A stretch of 64,000 nt of DNA. It comes from Demequina sp. NBRC 110056 (GTDB lineage: Bacteria; Actinomycetota; Actinomycetes; Actinomycetales; Demequinaceae). Below, piece after piece: positions 18,444 through 27,031 of this stretch. The notes below the pieces were generated by a model. That model had not been told where the DNA came from. It searched no databases and saw only the letters and a program-made list of their open reading frames with translations. The DNA is taken from positions 744,001 through 808,000 of the forward strand of contig NZ_BBRM01000002.1 in NCBI RefSeq assembly GCF_002090155.1, written 5' to 3'. The position numbers and the translations under genes are program-made. The stretch's first letter is position 1. Each line of letters starts with the position of its first letter.

Positions 18444-20617
18444 GCGCCGCGACGTCGTCGCGCTCGCCGTGGATGGCGACGCCACTCATCGCCGTCGCCA
18501 CCTTCCTGGGGCTGTACGGACTGTCGACCATGCTCGTCATGGGCCCCTGGATGCGCACGGTCGCGACCGCTCTGCTGGTCGCGACGGCCGCGCTCGTCAT
18601 CACCCGGCTGCTGTCGCGCTCGCGCGTGCTCCCCACCGTCATCGCCGCGCTCGCCACCACCGTGGTGCTCGTCCCGATGTTCGCGCGCCGCGAGGATGGC
18701 AGCGTCCACCTGCTGCCGACGCCCGGCGCCCTCGCCGACCTGGGCGTGGCGATCCGTGGCGGAGTCGAGTACGCCGCCGACACCGTGGCCCCAGCGCCCG
18801 AGGCGCTGCCGCTCACGGCGCTGATCACGGCGGCCACCGTCGCCCTGTTCCTCGTCGCGGAGCACCTGGCGGTGTCGTGGCGCACGGCCGCGAGCGCGGG
18901 GCTGCTCCTGCTGCTGCCGTGGCTGCCTGCCGTCATCTTCCAGCACCGGGTGTCGACCGCGGCGCTGCTCGGAGCGATCGTGTGCTGGCTGCTCGTGCTC
19001 GCGATCGCGCGCCGCTCCGCCTCGGGCGACCGCCGGCCCGCCGTCGCGAGCGCGCTCGCCGCGACGGCCGCGACCATGGGCATCGCGGTCCTCGTGGTGC
19101 CCACGGCGATGGGTGGACTCGGCTGGGGGATGATCCCGCGCATCGACGCCCCCGCCTCGCTCGAGACCGCCACCAGGCTCAACCTCGCGCTCGACCTGCG
19201 CACGTCTCTCACCACCAACTCGACCACGCCGGTGATCGCGTACACGACGCAGGGCCGCCAGCCCGACGCGTTCCGCCTGTACGCGCTGACCGACTTCGAC
19301 GGCGTCCAGTGGTCGCGGGAGGACACCGAGATCCCGGGGATCTCCGCGAGCTCGGGCCTCCTGTGGCCGGCGCCCGTTCCGGACTGGGACGAGGGCACCC
19401 GTCAGCGCATCGACGTCCAGGTGCTGGGGCTCGCGGAGACCAACCTGCCGCTGCCTCCCTCCCCGCGCACCCTCGACATCGATGGCCCGTGGTTCTACGA
19501 CCGCGAGCGCGACGAGGTCGTGGGCGACGGCGTGACCGCGCGCGAGACCCAGTACTCGGTCGTCACCAACCTCCAGTACACGTCCGCGCGGGCGCTACGG
19601 GACAACCAGGCCGCCATCGACGCCGGCGAGGACCCGTCCGACCCGCGCTACGTCGACCTCTCCCCCGCGATCGACGAGGGCCGCGTGCGCGACCTCACCT
19701 CCCAGCTCACCTCGGAGGCCGAGTCTCGCTACGACCAGGCGCTCGCCATCCAGCAGTACCTGCGCGACACGACCCAGTTCACGTACGACACCTCGGTGAG
19801 CCCTTCCGGCGGGGACGCGGTGTCGACCTTCCTCGACGATCGTGTGGGCTACTGCGTGCAGTTCGCCACGACCATGGTCGCGATGGCCCGGTCGATCGAC
19901 ATCCCCGCGCGCATGGCGGTGGGCTTCCTCGGCGGCTCGGCGACGGCGGCCGACACCTTCGTCGTCCAGGGCGGCGACGCCCACGCGTGGCCCGAGCTGT
20001 GGTTCCCGGACGCCGGGTGGGTGCGCTTCGAGCCGACGCCCGCGGTCCAGACGGGAGCGCCGCCCGAGTACGCGGATCCCGGCGCGAACGCGGCCCCCGT
20101 GCCGGAGGACGTGCTGAGCGGCCAGAACGTGCCGCCGGGGCCCGTGCCATCCCAGCAGCCGCTGCCGGTGCCGGAGCAGCAGACGCCCACCGGCGGGGCG
20201 GCGCAGGAGTCCCCGCTGCCCCTGTGGGTGCCCATCTCGATCGCGCTCGCGCTCATCGGCGCCGGGCTCGGCGCCTGGTGGCTGCTACGCCGGCGCGGCA
20301 CTCACCGCGCCGCGGCCCGCGACGCCGAGCAGGTCTGGGAGCGGATGCGCGAGGAGCTCCCCGAGCCGATGCGCTGGCCCGCGGCCCTCACTCCGCACGA
20401 GGCCGCGGAGCACGTGGAGGCGGGCATGCGTGTCATGGGCGACGGGCTATCGGGAGGCTCTCGGGAGTCGTTGACGCGCCTCGCGAACGCGGTCGCGGAC
20501 GCTCGCTACGCGCCGCACGGCAGCGACGTCGAGCTCGAGACGCTGCGCACGTGGGCCGCCGACGTCGTGGGCGAGGCCCGGGAGGCTGAGCGCGCGGAGC
20601 GGGCCTCCGCTCGCTAG
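18440..20617 (+). CDS. TgpA-like transglutaminase-domain membrane protein
   Basis: 725 aa. Six or so N-terminal membrane helices (DUF3488/TgpA N region, to about residue 240) are followed by an extracytoplasmic transglutaminase-like domain with the catalytic triad visible as Cys472 (VGYCVQF), His515 (GGDAHAWPE) and Asp near 523 (FPDAGW). A Pro-rich linker, one C-terminal helix and a DUF4129-like cytoplasmic tail complete it. The GTG at 18440 overlaps the DUF58 stop. The frame is open far upstream inside the DUF58 gene, but that stretch is a frame shadow. Protease or crosslinking activity outside the membrane is inferred. Confidence 0.92.
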   Translation: MSAATSSRSPWMATPLIAVATFLGLYGLSTMLVMGPWMRTVATALLVATAALVITRLLSRSRVLPTVIAALATTVVLVPMFARREDGSVHLLPTPGALADLGVAIRGGVEYAADTVAPAPEALPLTALITAATVALFLVAEHLAVSWRTAASAGLLLLLPWLPAVIFQHRVSTAALLGAIVCWLLVLAIARRSASGDRRPAVASALAATAATMGIAVLVVPTAMGGLGWGMIPRIDAPASLETATRLNLALDLRTSLTTNSTTPVIAYTTQGRQPDAFRLYALTDFDGVQWSREDTEIPGISASSGLLWPAPVPDWDEGTRQRIDVQVLGLAETNLPLPPSPRTLDIDGPWFYDRERDEVVGDGVTARETQYSVVTNLQYTSARALRDNQAAIDAGEDPSDPRYVDLSPAIDEGRVRDLTSQLTSEAESRYDQALAIQQYLRDTTQFTYDTSVSPSGGDAVSTFLDDRVGYCVQFATTMVAMARSIDIPARMAVGFLGGSATAADTFVVQGGDAHAWPELWFPDAGWVRFEPTPAVQTGAPPEYADPGANAAPVPEDVLSGQNVPPGPVPSQQPLPVPEQQTPTGGAAQESPLPLWVPISIALALIGAGLGAWWLLRRRGTHRAAARDAEQVWERMREELPEPMRWPAALTPHEAAEHVEAGMRVMGDGLSGGSRESLTRLANAVADARYAPHGSDVELETLRTWAADVVGEAREAERAERASAR

Positions 20618-20742
20618 GACGTGGGGAGCTCCGCGTCCGGAGTTGGGTTTACTCGCGCGTCGCGGACTCGTGGTGGACGCGCACCGAGCACGGCCGAGGG
20701 CGACGCAGGGCCACCGAAGGGGCCGCGCTCCTCAGGCGAGGG

Positions 20743-21132
20743 TCAGAAGTCGCCGTTCTCGCGGCGGCGCTCGAACCGCTCCTCCATGCGCTGCATGAAG
20801 GGCTTGCTCTGCTTCGCGGGTCGCGGCTTGGAGGAGCCACGCGACGTCGCGGGCGCCTCCGCCGAGGCCGGCACGCCCTTCTTGCGGGGAGCGAGCAGCG
20901 CCCACAGCGCGACTCCCACCATGATGGCGAAGCCGAAGATGCCGAGGACGGGCAGCTGGGTCATGACGCCGACGACCACGATGGTGAGGCCGACGACCAC
21001 ACCGGCGATCGCGCCGATGACGCGTCCGGGGGTGCGGGGGCCGCGCGACATGGCGCGGTGAAGCGAGGTGTCCTGCCCAAGATCCTGCTCGAGCTGGTCC
21101 AGCACGCGCTGCTCATACTCCGACAGCGGCAT
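20743..21132 (-). CDS. DUF3040 membrane protein
   Basis: 129 aa. Starts MPLSEYEQRVLDQLEQDL, the hallmark of the actinobacterial DUF3040 family, followed by two closely spaced membrane helices (about 38-83) and a basic Lys/Arg-rich tail. Function unknown; in many actinobacteria it lies near dcw and division genes, as here. It converges with the transglutaminase operon; the 125 bp between them hold no clear terminator. Upstream on the minus strand TTGACG at 21194-21189 may be its -35. Confidence 0.85.
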   Translation of the reverse strand: MPLSEYEQRVLDQLEQDLGQDTSLHRAMSRGPRTPGRVIGAIAGVVVGLTIVVVGVMTQLPVLGIFGFAIMVGVALWALLAPRKKGVPASAEAPATSRGSSKPRPAKQSKPFMQRMEERFERRRENGDF

Positions 21133-21223
21133 GGCGACCTCCCTCTCAACGCGTCCGGCGAATGTTCGTAGTCTAGTTCCAAGTGACCGTCAAGTACTAC
21201 CCGGATCGACCAGGAGGCTGAAC

Positions 21224-22000
21224 GTGGCCCGACGCACCGCCGCCGCGCCCATCGCGACGGCCGTCCCGCGGGACACCGACCTCCCGATCGCCACGGGAAC
21301 CGTGAGGCTCACCGACGATCCAGATGGGTCAACGACCGTATGGGTCAATGATGTTCCCAGCTCCTCGATGCGCGCCGATCCGGAGGTCCTCGACTTCGAG
21401 TACATGCGCCACTTCGCAGCGGCGATCCGAGCGTGGGGGCCGCCCGAGCGAATGCTCGCCCTCCACGTGGGTGCTGGCGTGTGCACGATGGCGCGCCACC
21501 TCTCCCACGCCTACCCCGACTCGCGTCACATCGCGGTCGACGTCGACGCGACGCTGCCGGAGCTCGCGCGCTCGTGGTGGGACCTGCCGCGCTCGCCGCA
21601 GCTGCGGGTGCGGGCTCAGGACGGGCTCGCGGCCGTCGCCGAGCGCCACGACGACTCGCTCGACCTCATCCTGCGCGACGCGTTCGCGTGCGACGCGACG
21701 CCGCCCACGCTCGCCGACGAGGCGTGGTGGGGCCATGCCAGGCGTGTGCTGAGGCCCGGCGGCCTCGTGGTCGCGAACGTCAAGACCGTCCCCGGCCACG
21801 CGACGCATCGGCCCGACGCCCTCGCGGCGCGATCCGTGTTCCCCGGCGTCGTCGCCGTCGGCGAGGGCGCGGTGCTCAAGGGGCGGCGCCGCGGCAACGC
21901 GGTGCTGGTCGCCGGCGACTCCGTCGACGTCGCCGCGCTGCGGCGGTACGCCGCGTCCGCGCCGCTGCCCACCAGCGTGACCCCCGACTGGCCGAGCTGA
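21224..22000 (+). CDS. Spermidine-synthase-like SAM-dependent methyltransferase
   Basis: 258 aa Rossmann-fold protein of the spermidine synthase/class I methyltransferase superfamily: ALHVGAGVCTMARHL (SAM site, about residues 83-97), HIAVDVDATLPELAR and a later DLILRDAFACDATPP. The spermidine-synthase catalytic signature is not complete, so polyamine synthesis is not claimed. The GTG at 21224 follows AGGAGG; there is open frame upstream but no other good start. It is transcribed away from the DUF3040 gene. Substrate unknown. Confidence 0.8.
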   Translation: MARRTAAAPIATAVPRDTDLPIATGTVRLTDDPDGSTTVWVNDVPSSSMRADPEVLDFEYMRHFAAAIRAWGPPERMLALHVGAGVCTMARHLSHAYPDSRHIAVDVDATLPELARSWWDLPRSPQLRVRAQDGLAAVAERHDDSLDLILRDAFACDATPPTLADEAWWGHARRVLRPGGLVVANVKTVPGHATHRPDALAARSVFPGVVAVGEGAVLKGRRRGNAVLVAGDSVDVAALRRYAASAPLPTSVTPDWPS

Positions 22001-22085
22001 CAGGGACACCCGCGAGCGCATCGGCCCTCTGCACTCCACCGCCCTGTCCTGCCATCCCCGGGAAGACAGCGGCCCGACATGCCAA

Positions 22086-22119
22086 GAGGCCGCCACCCCG
22101 CGAACGGGGTGACGGCCTC
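22086..22119 (-). terminator. Transcription terminator hairpin after csp
   Basis: Fourteen-base arms (22086-22099 and 22106-22119) differ by one mismatch and flank a six-base loop, 20 bases after the csp stop. The following bases on the minus strand are TTGGCATG, only weakly T-rich. It also lies downstream of the converging methyltransferase gene and may serve both. Confidence 0.75.
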
Positions 22120-22139
22120 CTGATCGAAGCCTAAGTGGC

Positions 22140-22343
22140 TCAGAGGGGGCGAACTGCCTCCGCCTGGGGACCCTTGGGGCCCTCGGTGACCTCGAACTCG
22201 ACGCGCTGCGCCTCCTCGAGGGACTTGTAGCCGTCGGACTGGATCGCCGAGTAGTGGACGAAGACGTCGGCGCCGCCGCCGTCCTGCGCGATGAAGCCGT
22301 AGCCCTTCTCAGCGTTGAACCACTTCACAGAACCCTGTGCCAT
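22140..22343 (-). CDS. Cold-shock protein (CspA family)
   Basis: 67-aa single cold-shock domain that binds single-stranded RNA and DNA and melts RNA structure. RNP1 is KGYGFI (residues 13-18) and RNP2 VFVHY (27-31). The ATG at 22343 is preceded by TAGGAAAC. The gap upstream to the PAC2 gene is 141 bp, and much of it is probably a 5' leader, as is usual for csp mRNAs. A good hairpin terminator follows. Confidence 0.96.
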   Translation of the reverse strand: MAQGSVKWFNAEKGYGFIAQDGGGADVFVHYSAIQSDGYKSLEEAQRVEFEVTEGPKGPQAEAVRPL

Positions 22344-22484
22344 GCATGTTTCCTATCGTTACTGCCCGGGTGACGGGAAGCGAGACACCGTGCCTCGCTT
22401 GTCGCCGCAATGCTTTGGTCCCGGGCCGATGCTGGCCGGTTCGTGCACACTACGTATCTGCAACCAGGTCAAGTGTGGCACGTT

Positions 22485-23408
22485 TTAGGGCCCAGGGGGA
22501 GAGTCTCCTCGCTGTTGTTGCAGGAATCTCTCGAATTCGGCCCCCAGCTCCTCGGCCGAAGGGAGGGGTCCTTCGACGCCCATGCCGGACTCGCGCTGCT
22601 CCACGAACGCGTCGTACTGCTCCTCCAGCTGGGCCACCAGGGCCTGCACCTCGTCGCTCTCCGCGGCCTGTCGGGTGATCTCCTCCTGGGCGCGCGCAGC
22701 CTCGTCGTCGAGCGCGTCGGTCGACAGCGCAAGGCCGGAGATGGCCTCGATCTCCTCCATCGCCTTCTGCGCTGCCTGCGGGTACGGCGACTGCGCGAGG
22801 TAGTGCGGCACGTGCACCGCGACGTTGATCGCGGGCAGGCCCCACTGGCCGAAGCGGTACTCCATGAGGTTCTGCGCGCTGGCCGGGACCGTCACCGTGC
22901 CGAACAGGCTCGGCGAGTCCGGGAGCAGCTCCTGGGCCGTGCCGTGGATGGTCGCGGTCAGGGGTCGGGTGTGCGGCGCGGCCATGGGGATCCCGTGCGT
23001 GCCGAGCGTGAGGCCGATGCCCATGCGGTCCACGATCGAGCGCACGGCGCGGATGTACGCCTCCCAGCGGATGTCGGGCTCGAACCCGTGCAGCAGCAGG
23101 AACGGGGTGCCGTCGGCGTCGCTCACGAGGTCCAGGTCGAGGTGCGGCTCGTCGTAGTCGGTCCACTCGTTGACCGAGAACGTCATCTCGGGGCGGCGGG
23201 ACCGATAGTCGAGCAGCTGGTCGATGTCGAACGTCGCGACGCGCACCGGCTCACCCTCGTCGAGGATGTGCTGCGCCACGAGCAGGCCCGCGCGTCCGGC
23301 GTCGATGAAGCCGCGCAGCGACTGCATCAGCACCGCGCCCTCCTTGGGCGCGACCGCGGCCCACGCCTCCACGCCTTCGGCGTTCCAGCTCACGAGTGGT
23401 GTGTCCAT
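22485..23408 (-). CDS. PAC2 family protein
   Basis: 307 aa. Belongs to the PAC2 (proteasome assembly chaperone 2) superfamily, common in actinobacteria and archaea: an N-terminal alpha/beta domain with VLMQSLRGFIDAGRAG, and the block PFLLLHGFEPDIRWEAYI in the middle. The C-terminal third is a charged helix rich in Glu and Gln. Its substrate or partner is unknown. The ATG is preceded by GATGAGGAGATC. Divergent from helR; no operon partner. Confidence 0.85.
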   Translation of the reverse strand: MDTPLVSWNAEGVEAWAAVAPKEGAVLMQSLRGFIDAGRAGLLVAQHILDEGEPVRVATFDIDQLLDYRSRRPEMTFSVNEWTDYDEPHLDLDLVSDADGTPFLLLHGFEPDIRWEAYIRAVRSIVDRMGIGLTLGTHGIPMAAPHTRPLTATIHGTAQELLPDSPSLFGTVTVPASAQNLMEYRFGQWGLPAINVAVHVPHYLAQSPYPQAAQKAMEEIEAISGLALSTDALDDEAARAQEEITRQAAESDEVQALVAQLEEQYDAFVEQRESGMGVEGPLPSAEELGAEFERFLQQQRGDSPPGP

Positions 23409-23515
23409 GATCTCCTCATCGTCTCACGCGTCCACTCCCTTCCCCGGTCCTGCCAGGCCCGTCACGCTGAGCGCGAAATACGGGCCGATGCGCACGTCGG
23501 CCTGGTCACAGGTGG

Positions 23516-23544
23516 TGGCTTTCGGGCGGGGTCACGGGGATAAT
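23516..23544 (+). promoter_or_regulatory. Sigma-70-type promoter for helR
   Basis: TGGCTT (23516-23521), a 17-base spacer and GATAAT (23539-23544) form a recognisable vegetative promoter about 50 bases before the helR start. I saw no long inverted repeat here of the kind that drives rifamycin-induced helR in Streptomyces. Confidence 0.5.
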
Positions 23545-23593
23545 GGAGGACTGCCTCGAACAGGACAACACCGGGGCATCGAAGGGTATGCCG

Positions 23594-25804
23594 ATGCATG
23601 ACGACCGCACCCTGGCCGCCGAGCGCCGTGGCCTGGATGCCGAGCAGCACGTCGTAGACGGGCTGTACTCGCGACTCGATGAGCTGAGGGACGAGGCGGC
23701 GCGCCGCCTCGGCGAGGTGCGACGGGAGGGACCGTCCGGCTCGCCGCAGAACCGCTCCGAACGCGACGCGTTCGCGACGTTGTACGAGGACCGCATCATG
23801 CAGCTCGACGCGGTCGAGGACCGGCTGTGCTTCGGCCGCCTCGACATGAGCGACGGCGAGCGCTTCTACGTCGGGCGCATCGGGCTGTCCGACGCGGAGC
23901 ACGCCCCGCTGCTGACCGACTGGCGCGCGCCCGCGGCCCAGGCGTTCTACTCGGCGACCGCCGCGAACCCCGGCGGCGTGGTCAACCGCCGCCACCTCAC
24001 CACCCGCGGCCGCACGGTCGTCGCGGTCGAGGACGACGTGCTCGACGTCGAGCGCCTGCGCGAGGCCGGGCTCGACGAGGGTCTCGCGGGCGAGGGCGCG
24101 CTGCTCGCGGCTCTCGGCGCGCGCCGCACCGGGCGCATGGGCGACATCGTCGCGACCATCCAGGCCGAGCAGGACGACGTGATCCGCGCCCCCATGACCG
24201 GCGCGCTCGTGGTCCAGGGAGGTCCCGGCACCGGCAAGACCGCCGTGGCGCTGCACCGCGCCGCGTTCCTGCTCTACCACCACCGCGAGCAGCTCGAGCG
24301 GCGCGGAGTGCTGCTCATCGGCCCCTCGCGCGACTTCCTGCGCTACATCGATCACGTGCTGCCGTCCCTCGGCGAGACCGGCGCGGTGTCGACCACTCTA
24401 GCGGGACTCGTCCAGGGCGTGCGCATCACCGGCGAGGAGGCCGACGCCGTCGCCTCCATCAAGGGCCGCACCGACATGGCCGCCGTCATCGCCTCCGCGG
24501 TCCGCGAGCGCCAGCGTGCGCCGCGCCGCGACCAGGAGATCCGCGTCGACGGCCGCACGGTCGTGATCCGCCGCTCGGACATCAAGGACGCCCAGGCGAA
24601 GGCCAGGCGCGAGGGCAAGCCGCACAACCAGGCGCGCGCGACGTTCGCCAAGGAGATGATCTCCCGGCTCACCACGCAGCTCATGGAGCAGCTCGACGGG
24701 CTGGGCGACGCCGACGACCGCATGGAGCTCGAGCGCGACGTCCGCGACAACAAGACCATCAAGATCGCCCTCAACCTGTGCTGGCTGCCGGTGTCGCCCG
24801 CGCAGCTGCTGCGGGACCTGTTCTCCAAGGCGCACCTGCTCGACCACGCCGCGGCGTCCATGCCGCGCCGCGAGCGCGACCTGCTGCTGCGCCCCGCATC
24901 GGCGCCCTTCACCGAGGCGGACATCCCGCTCTTGGACGAGGCGGCGGAGCTGCTGGGCGACATGCCCGGCGACGCTCCCCGCTCGTCGTCCTCCGAGGCG
25001 ACCGAGGAGGAGCTCGCCTACGCCCAGGACGTGCTCGACACGTTCGGCGGCGACGGGATGGTCTCGGCAGAGTCCCTCGCCGCCCGCATGAAGGGCGGCG
25101 AGTCGCGCCTGTCGGTCGCCGAGCGCGCGATCCGCGACCGTACCTGGACCTACGGCCACGTCGTGGTCGACGAGGCCCAGGAGCTGTCGCCCATGGCGTG
25201 GCGCATGCTGCTGCGCCGCTGCCCCACGCGGTCGTTCACGATCGTCGGCGACGTCGCCCAGGTCGCCTCGCCCGCCGGCACCCGCTGGTGGCCCGAGGCG
25301 ATGGACCCGGTGTTCGGCCAGTCCTGGACGCAGCGCGAGCTCACCATCTCGTACCGCATCCCCGCCGCCGTCGCCGAGGCCGCGCAGGCGTTCGCGACCG
25401 CGGCGCGCCTGCCCGTCAGCGAGCTGCGCGCCGCGCGCGAGCTCGACGACGCCGTGGCCGTCTCGCGGGTCGAGTCGCGCGAGCTGGTGGCGTCCGCCGC
25501 CGCCGTGGCCGCGCGCCACGCGTCCGACATGGCGGACGGCGAGGGCGGGCTGGTCGCGGTCATCGTGCCCGACGCGATGGTGGCGCAGGCTCGCGCGACG
25601 ATCGGCGCCTCGGACGTCGAGGGGACCACGGTCGAGGTGCACTCCGCACGCGAGACCAAGGGACTCGAGTTCGACGTCGCGATCGTGGTCGAGCCGGCCG
25701 CGATCGCCGATGCGCGCGCAGGCGACCTCTACGTCGCGCTGACCCGACCCACCCGACGCCTCGAGATCGTCCACGCAGAACCGCTGCCCCAGGGGCTCGG
25801 CTGA
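23594..25804 (+). CDS. helR: HelR/HelD-type RNA polymerase recycling ATPase
   Basis: UvrD-like superfamily 1 ATPase that, in characterised relatives, enters the RNA polymerase channels and releases stalled enzyme; some relatives protect against rifamycins. 736 aa. An N-terminal coiled-coil arm (1-60) precedes the HelD-type DRLCFGRLDMSDGERFYVGR block, then Walker A GGPGTGKTAVALHRAAFLLY at about 209 and VVVDEAQELSPMAWRM (motif II). ATG 23594 is spaced correctly from GAAGGG; ATG 23588 is two codons earlier. Its 3' end merges into a 17-bp tandem repeat that multiplies the stop codon. HelR versus generic HelD is inferred. Confidence 0.85.
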   Translation: MHDDRTLAAERRGLDAEQHVVDGLYSRLDELRDEAARRLGEVRREGPSGSPQNRSERDAFATLYEDRIMQLDAVEDRLCFGRLDMSDGERFYVGRIGLSDAEHAPLLTDWRAPAAQAFYSATAANPGGVVNRRHLTTRGRTVVAVEDDVLDVERLREAGLDEGLAGEGALLAALGARRTGRMGDIVATIQAEQDDVIRAPMTGALVVQGGPGTGKTAVALHRAAFLLYHHREQLERRGVLLIGPSRDFLRYIDHVLPSLGETGAVSTTLAGLVQGVRITGEEADAVASIKGRTDMAAVIASAVRERQRAPRRDQEIRVDGRTVVIRRSDIKDAQAKARREGKPHNQARATFAKEMISRLTTQLMEQLDGLGDADDRMELERDVRDNKTIKIALNLCWLPVSPAQLLRDLFSKAHLLDHAAASMPRRERDLLLRPASAPFTEADIPLLDEAAELLGDMPGDAPRSSSSEATEEELAYAQDVLDTFGGDGMVSAESLAARMKGGESRLSVAERAIRDRTWTYGHVVVDEAQELSPMAWRMLLRRCPTRSFTIVGDVAQVASPAGTRWWPEAMDPVFGQSWTQRELTISYRIPAAVAEAAQAFATAARLPVSELRAARELDDAVAVSRVESRELVASAAAVAARHASDMADGEGGLVAVIVPDAMVAQARATIGASDVEGTTVEVHSARETKGLEFDVAIVVEPAAIADARAGDLYVALTRPTRRLEIVHAEPLPQGLG

Positions 25805-25872
25805 CACAGGGGCTCGGCTGAGTTCACGGCTCGGCTGAGCCGAGGGGTCGGCTGAACCCAGGTCTCGAGTGA
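25788..25872 (+). repeat. Five 17-bp tandem repeats, each ending in a stop codon, at the helR 3' end
   Basis: Units 25788-25804, 25805-25821, 25822-25838, 25839-25855 and 25856-25872 all end in TGA. The first supplies the true helR stop. Four of them end in TCGGCTGA. Since 17 is not divisible by three, successive TGAs fall in rotating frames, so all frames are closed within 34 bases. The middle of the array also folds as CTCGGC-TGA-GCCGAG. Confidence 0.85.
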
Positions 25873-25968
25873 GCCGAGCCGGAGAGAGCGGGCCAGCCAG
25901 CGCATCGGCGCTGCTCCGGGTGGGGGTGCCGTTCTGACTGCAGAACAGGACGCTCCTCCGCCGTCCTC

Positions 25969-26070
25969 CCTGACAGTCTGAACCAAGCTTGCGCGGACAC
26001 GCCGGGGAGTGGCCCTCGCCGAGGCGACGCGCTCGGGGTGTCGGCGCGCGCGTTGGTTCAGACTGTCAGG
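25969..26070. repeat. 102-bp element with perfect 18-bp inverted ends
   Basis: CCTGACAGTCTGAACCAA at 25969-25986 is repeated in reverse complement at 26053-26070, around a 66-bp GC-rich centre. It lies in the 326-bp gap between the converging helR and metalloprotease genes, between two tandem-repeat arrays. It has no coding potential that fits a protein and no target duplication I can see. It could be a bidirectional terminator or a miniature inverted-repeat element. Confidence 0.7.
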
Positions 26071-26088
26071 TCGCGCGTCGAGAAACCG

Positions 26089-26147
26089 TCACTCCTGGCA
26101 AGGGTCTGCTCACTCCTGGCGAGGGTCTGATCACTCCTGGCAAGGGC
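26089..26147 (-). repeat. Three 21-bp repeats carrying the metalloprotease stop codon
   Basis: Copies at 26131-26147 (partial, with the real stop), 26110-26130 and 26089-26109 each contain CCAGGAGTGA on the minus strand. The terminal codons PCQE-stop are thus copied twice downstream, in frame because 21 is divisible by three. Confidence 0.8.
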
Positions 26148-26931
26148 CGTTGCCGACGATGGCCAGACCTGCGAGATCGCCGGGCCCCCAGTCGGTGAGC
26201 ATGCGGTTCTCCGCGTTCATCAGCTCGGTCGGATCGTCGACGTGCGCGAGGCCCACCACGTGAGCGAGCTCGTGCTTGATCACGGCCGTCGCGAGGTCGG
26301 CGCCGCGGTCGGTCTCCATCAGCTCCGTCATGTCGGGAGCGTCGAGGATCATCACGCCCGCCGCGAGGTACCTCTGCTCGCCGTAGGCGCCGTTCACCGA
26401 GCTCGATCCGCCGAGCCCAGTCACCGCGCCCGTGAGCTCCGGCGTCTCCGCTGCCGTCGACCAGCCGACCACGATCGGCGCGAAGTCGTCGCCATAACGC
26501 TCCTGGAAGAGGTCCCGGTCGAAGCTCGCGACCTCGTCGGTGCGCCCCTCGTCACGGAACACCAGGCCGGTGTGCTCGGACACGTCGGCGACCGCGAGGT
26601 GGACCATCTCCTCCGCGCCCTCCGGCATGCCGTCGGGGTTGAGCACCCACCGCAGCGGCTGGCACGGGTCGTAGCGCGTGGGGCCCTGACCGTCCTCCTC
26701 GAACATGAACGCGTACGCGCCGTCAGTCGTGACGGGAACCGCAGGCACGAGCCGCGACGGGTCGCCGGGAGGCTCGGGGATGCGGATCTGCTCCCCCTCG
26801 ACGACGAGCACGTTGCGCGGCTCGCCGAAACGCCCCAGCGACCCCCACTCGAAGTCCGTGACCCACGCGACCGCGAGGATCGCGGCCGCTCCCAGCGCCA
26901 CGATCCCCAGCAGGCGACCCGCGGATCTCAT
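26131..26931 (-). CDS. Membrane-anchored matrixin-like zinc metalloprotease
   Basis: 266 aa. An N-terminal hydrophobic anchor or signal (about 6-24) is followed by an extracytoplasmic domain of the metzincin type: zinc motif HELAHVVGLAH (HExxHxxGxxH, about 218-228) and a downstream ELMNAEN Met-turn-like segment. The family hydrolyses peptide bonds using zinc held by the three histidines. ATG 26931 was chosen because the hydrophobic segment follows at once; no strong ribosome-binding site is visible. Substrate unknown. The stop codon lies in a tandem repeat. Confidence 0.85.
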   Translation of the reverse strand: MRSAGRLLGIVALGAAAILAVAWVTDFEWGSLGRFGEPRNVLVVEGEQIRIPEPPGDPSRLVPAVPVTTDGAYAFMFEEDGQGPTRYDPCQPLRWVLNPDGMPEGAEEMVHLAVADVSEHTGLVFRDEGRTDEVASFDRDLFQERYGDDFAPIVVGWSTAAETPELTGAVTGLGGSSSVNGAYGEQRYLAAGVMILDAPDMTELMETDRGADLATAVIKHELAHVVGLAHVDDPTELMNAENRMLTDWGPGDLAGLAIVGNGPCQE

Positions 26932-26944
26932 GGGCGCAAGCCTG

Positions 26945-26992
26945 CCACGGCTCGGCAGGCGCGCGTGCGCGATGGGCACGCGCGAGCCGTGG
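26945..26992. repeat. Large inverted repeat between metalloprotease gene and serA
   Basis: Arms CCACGGCTCG (26945-26954) plus CGCGTGC (26962-26968) match GCACGCG-CGAGCCGTGG (26976-26992) with a seven-base bulge on one side, giving 17 bp of stem. It occupies the 100-bp divergent promoter region, so it may be an operator for either gene or a leader hairpin. Confidence 0.55.
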
Positions 26993-27031
26993 AGTTGGTG
27001 ACACCGCCCCGAGTGCGAGAGACTGTGCGCC

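Noticed and set aside
21224-22000. Spermidine synthase (speE)
   Set aside because: The Rossmann core matches, but the polyamine-synthase catalytic signature and usual N-terminal domain are not complete.
23409-23593. Rifamycin-associated inverted repeat upstream of helR
   Set aside because: No long inverted repeat is visible; only an ordinary promoter was found.
25805-26130. Transposon or insertion sequence remnant
   Set aside because: The 18-bp inverted ends enclose only 66 bp with no transposase fragment, and I see no target-site duplication. Kept as a repeat only.
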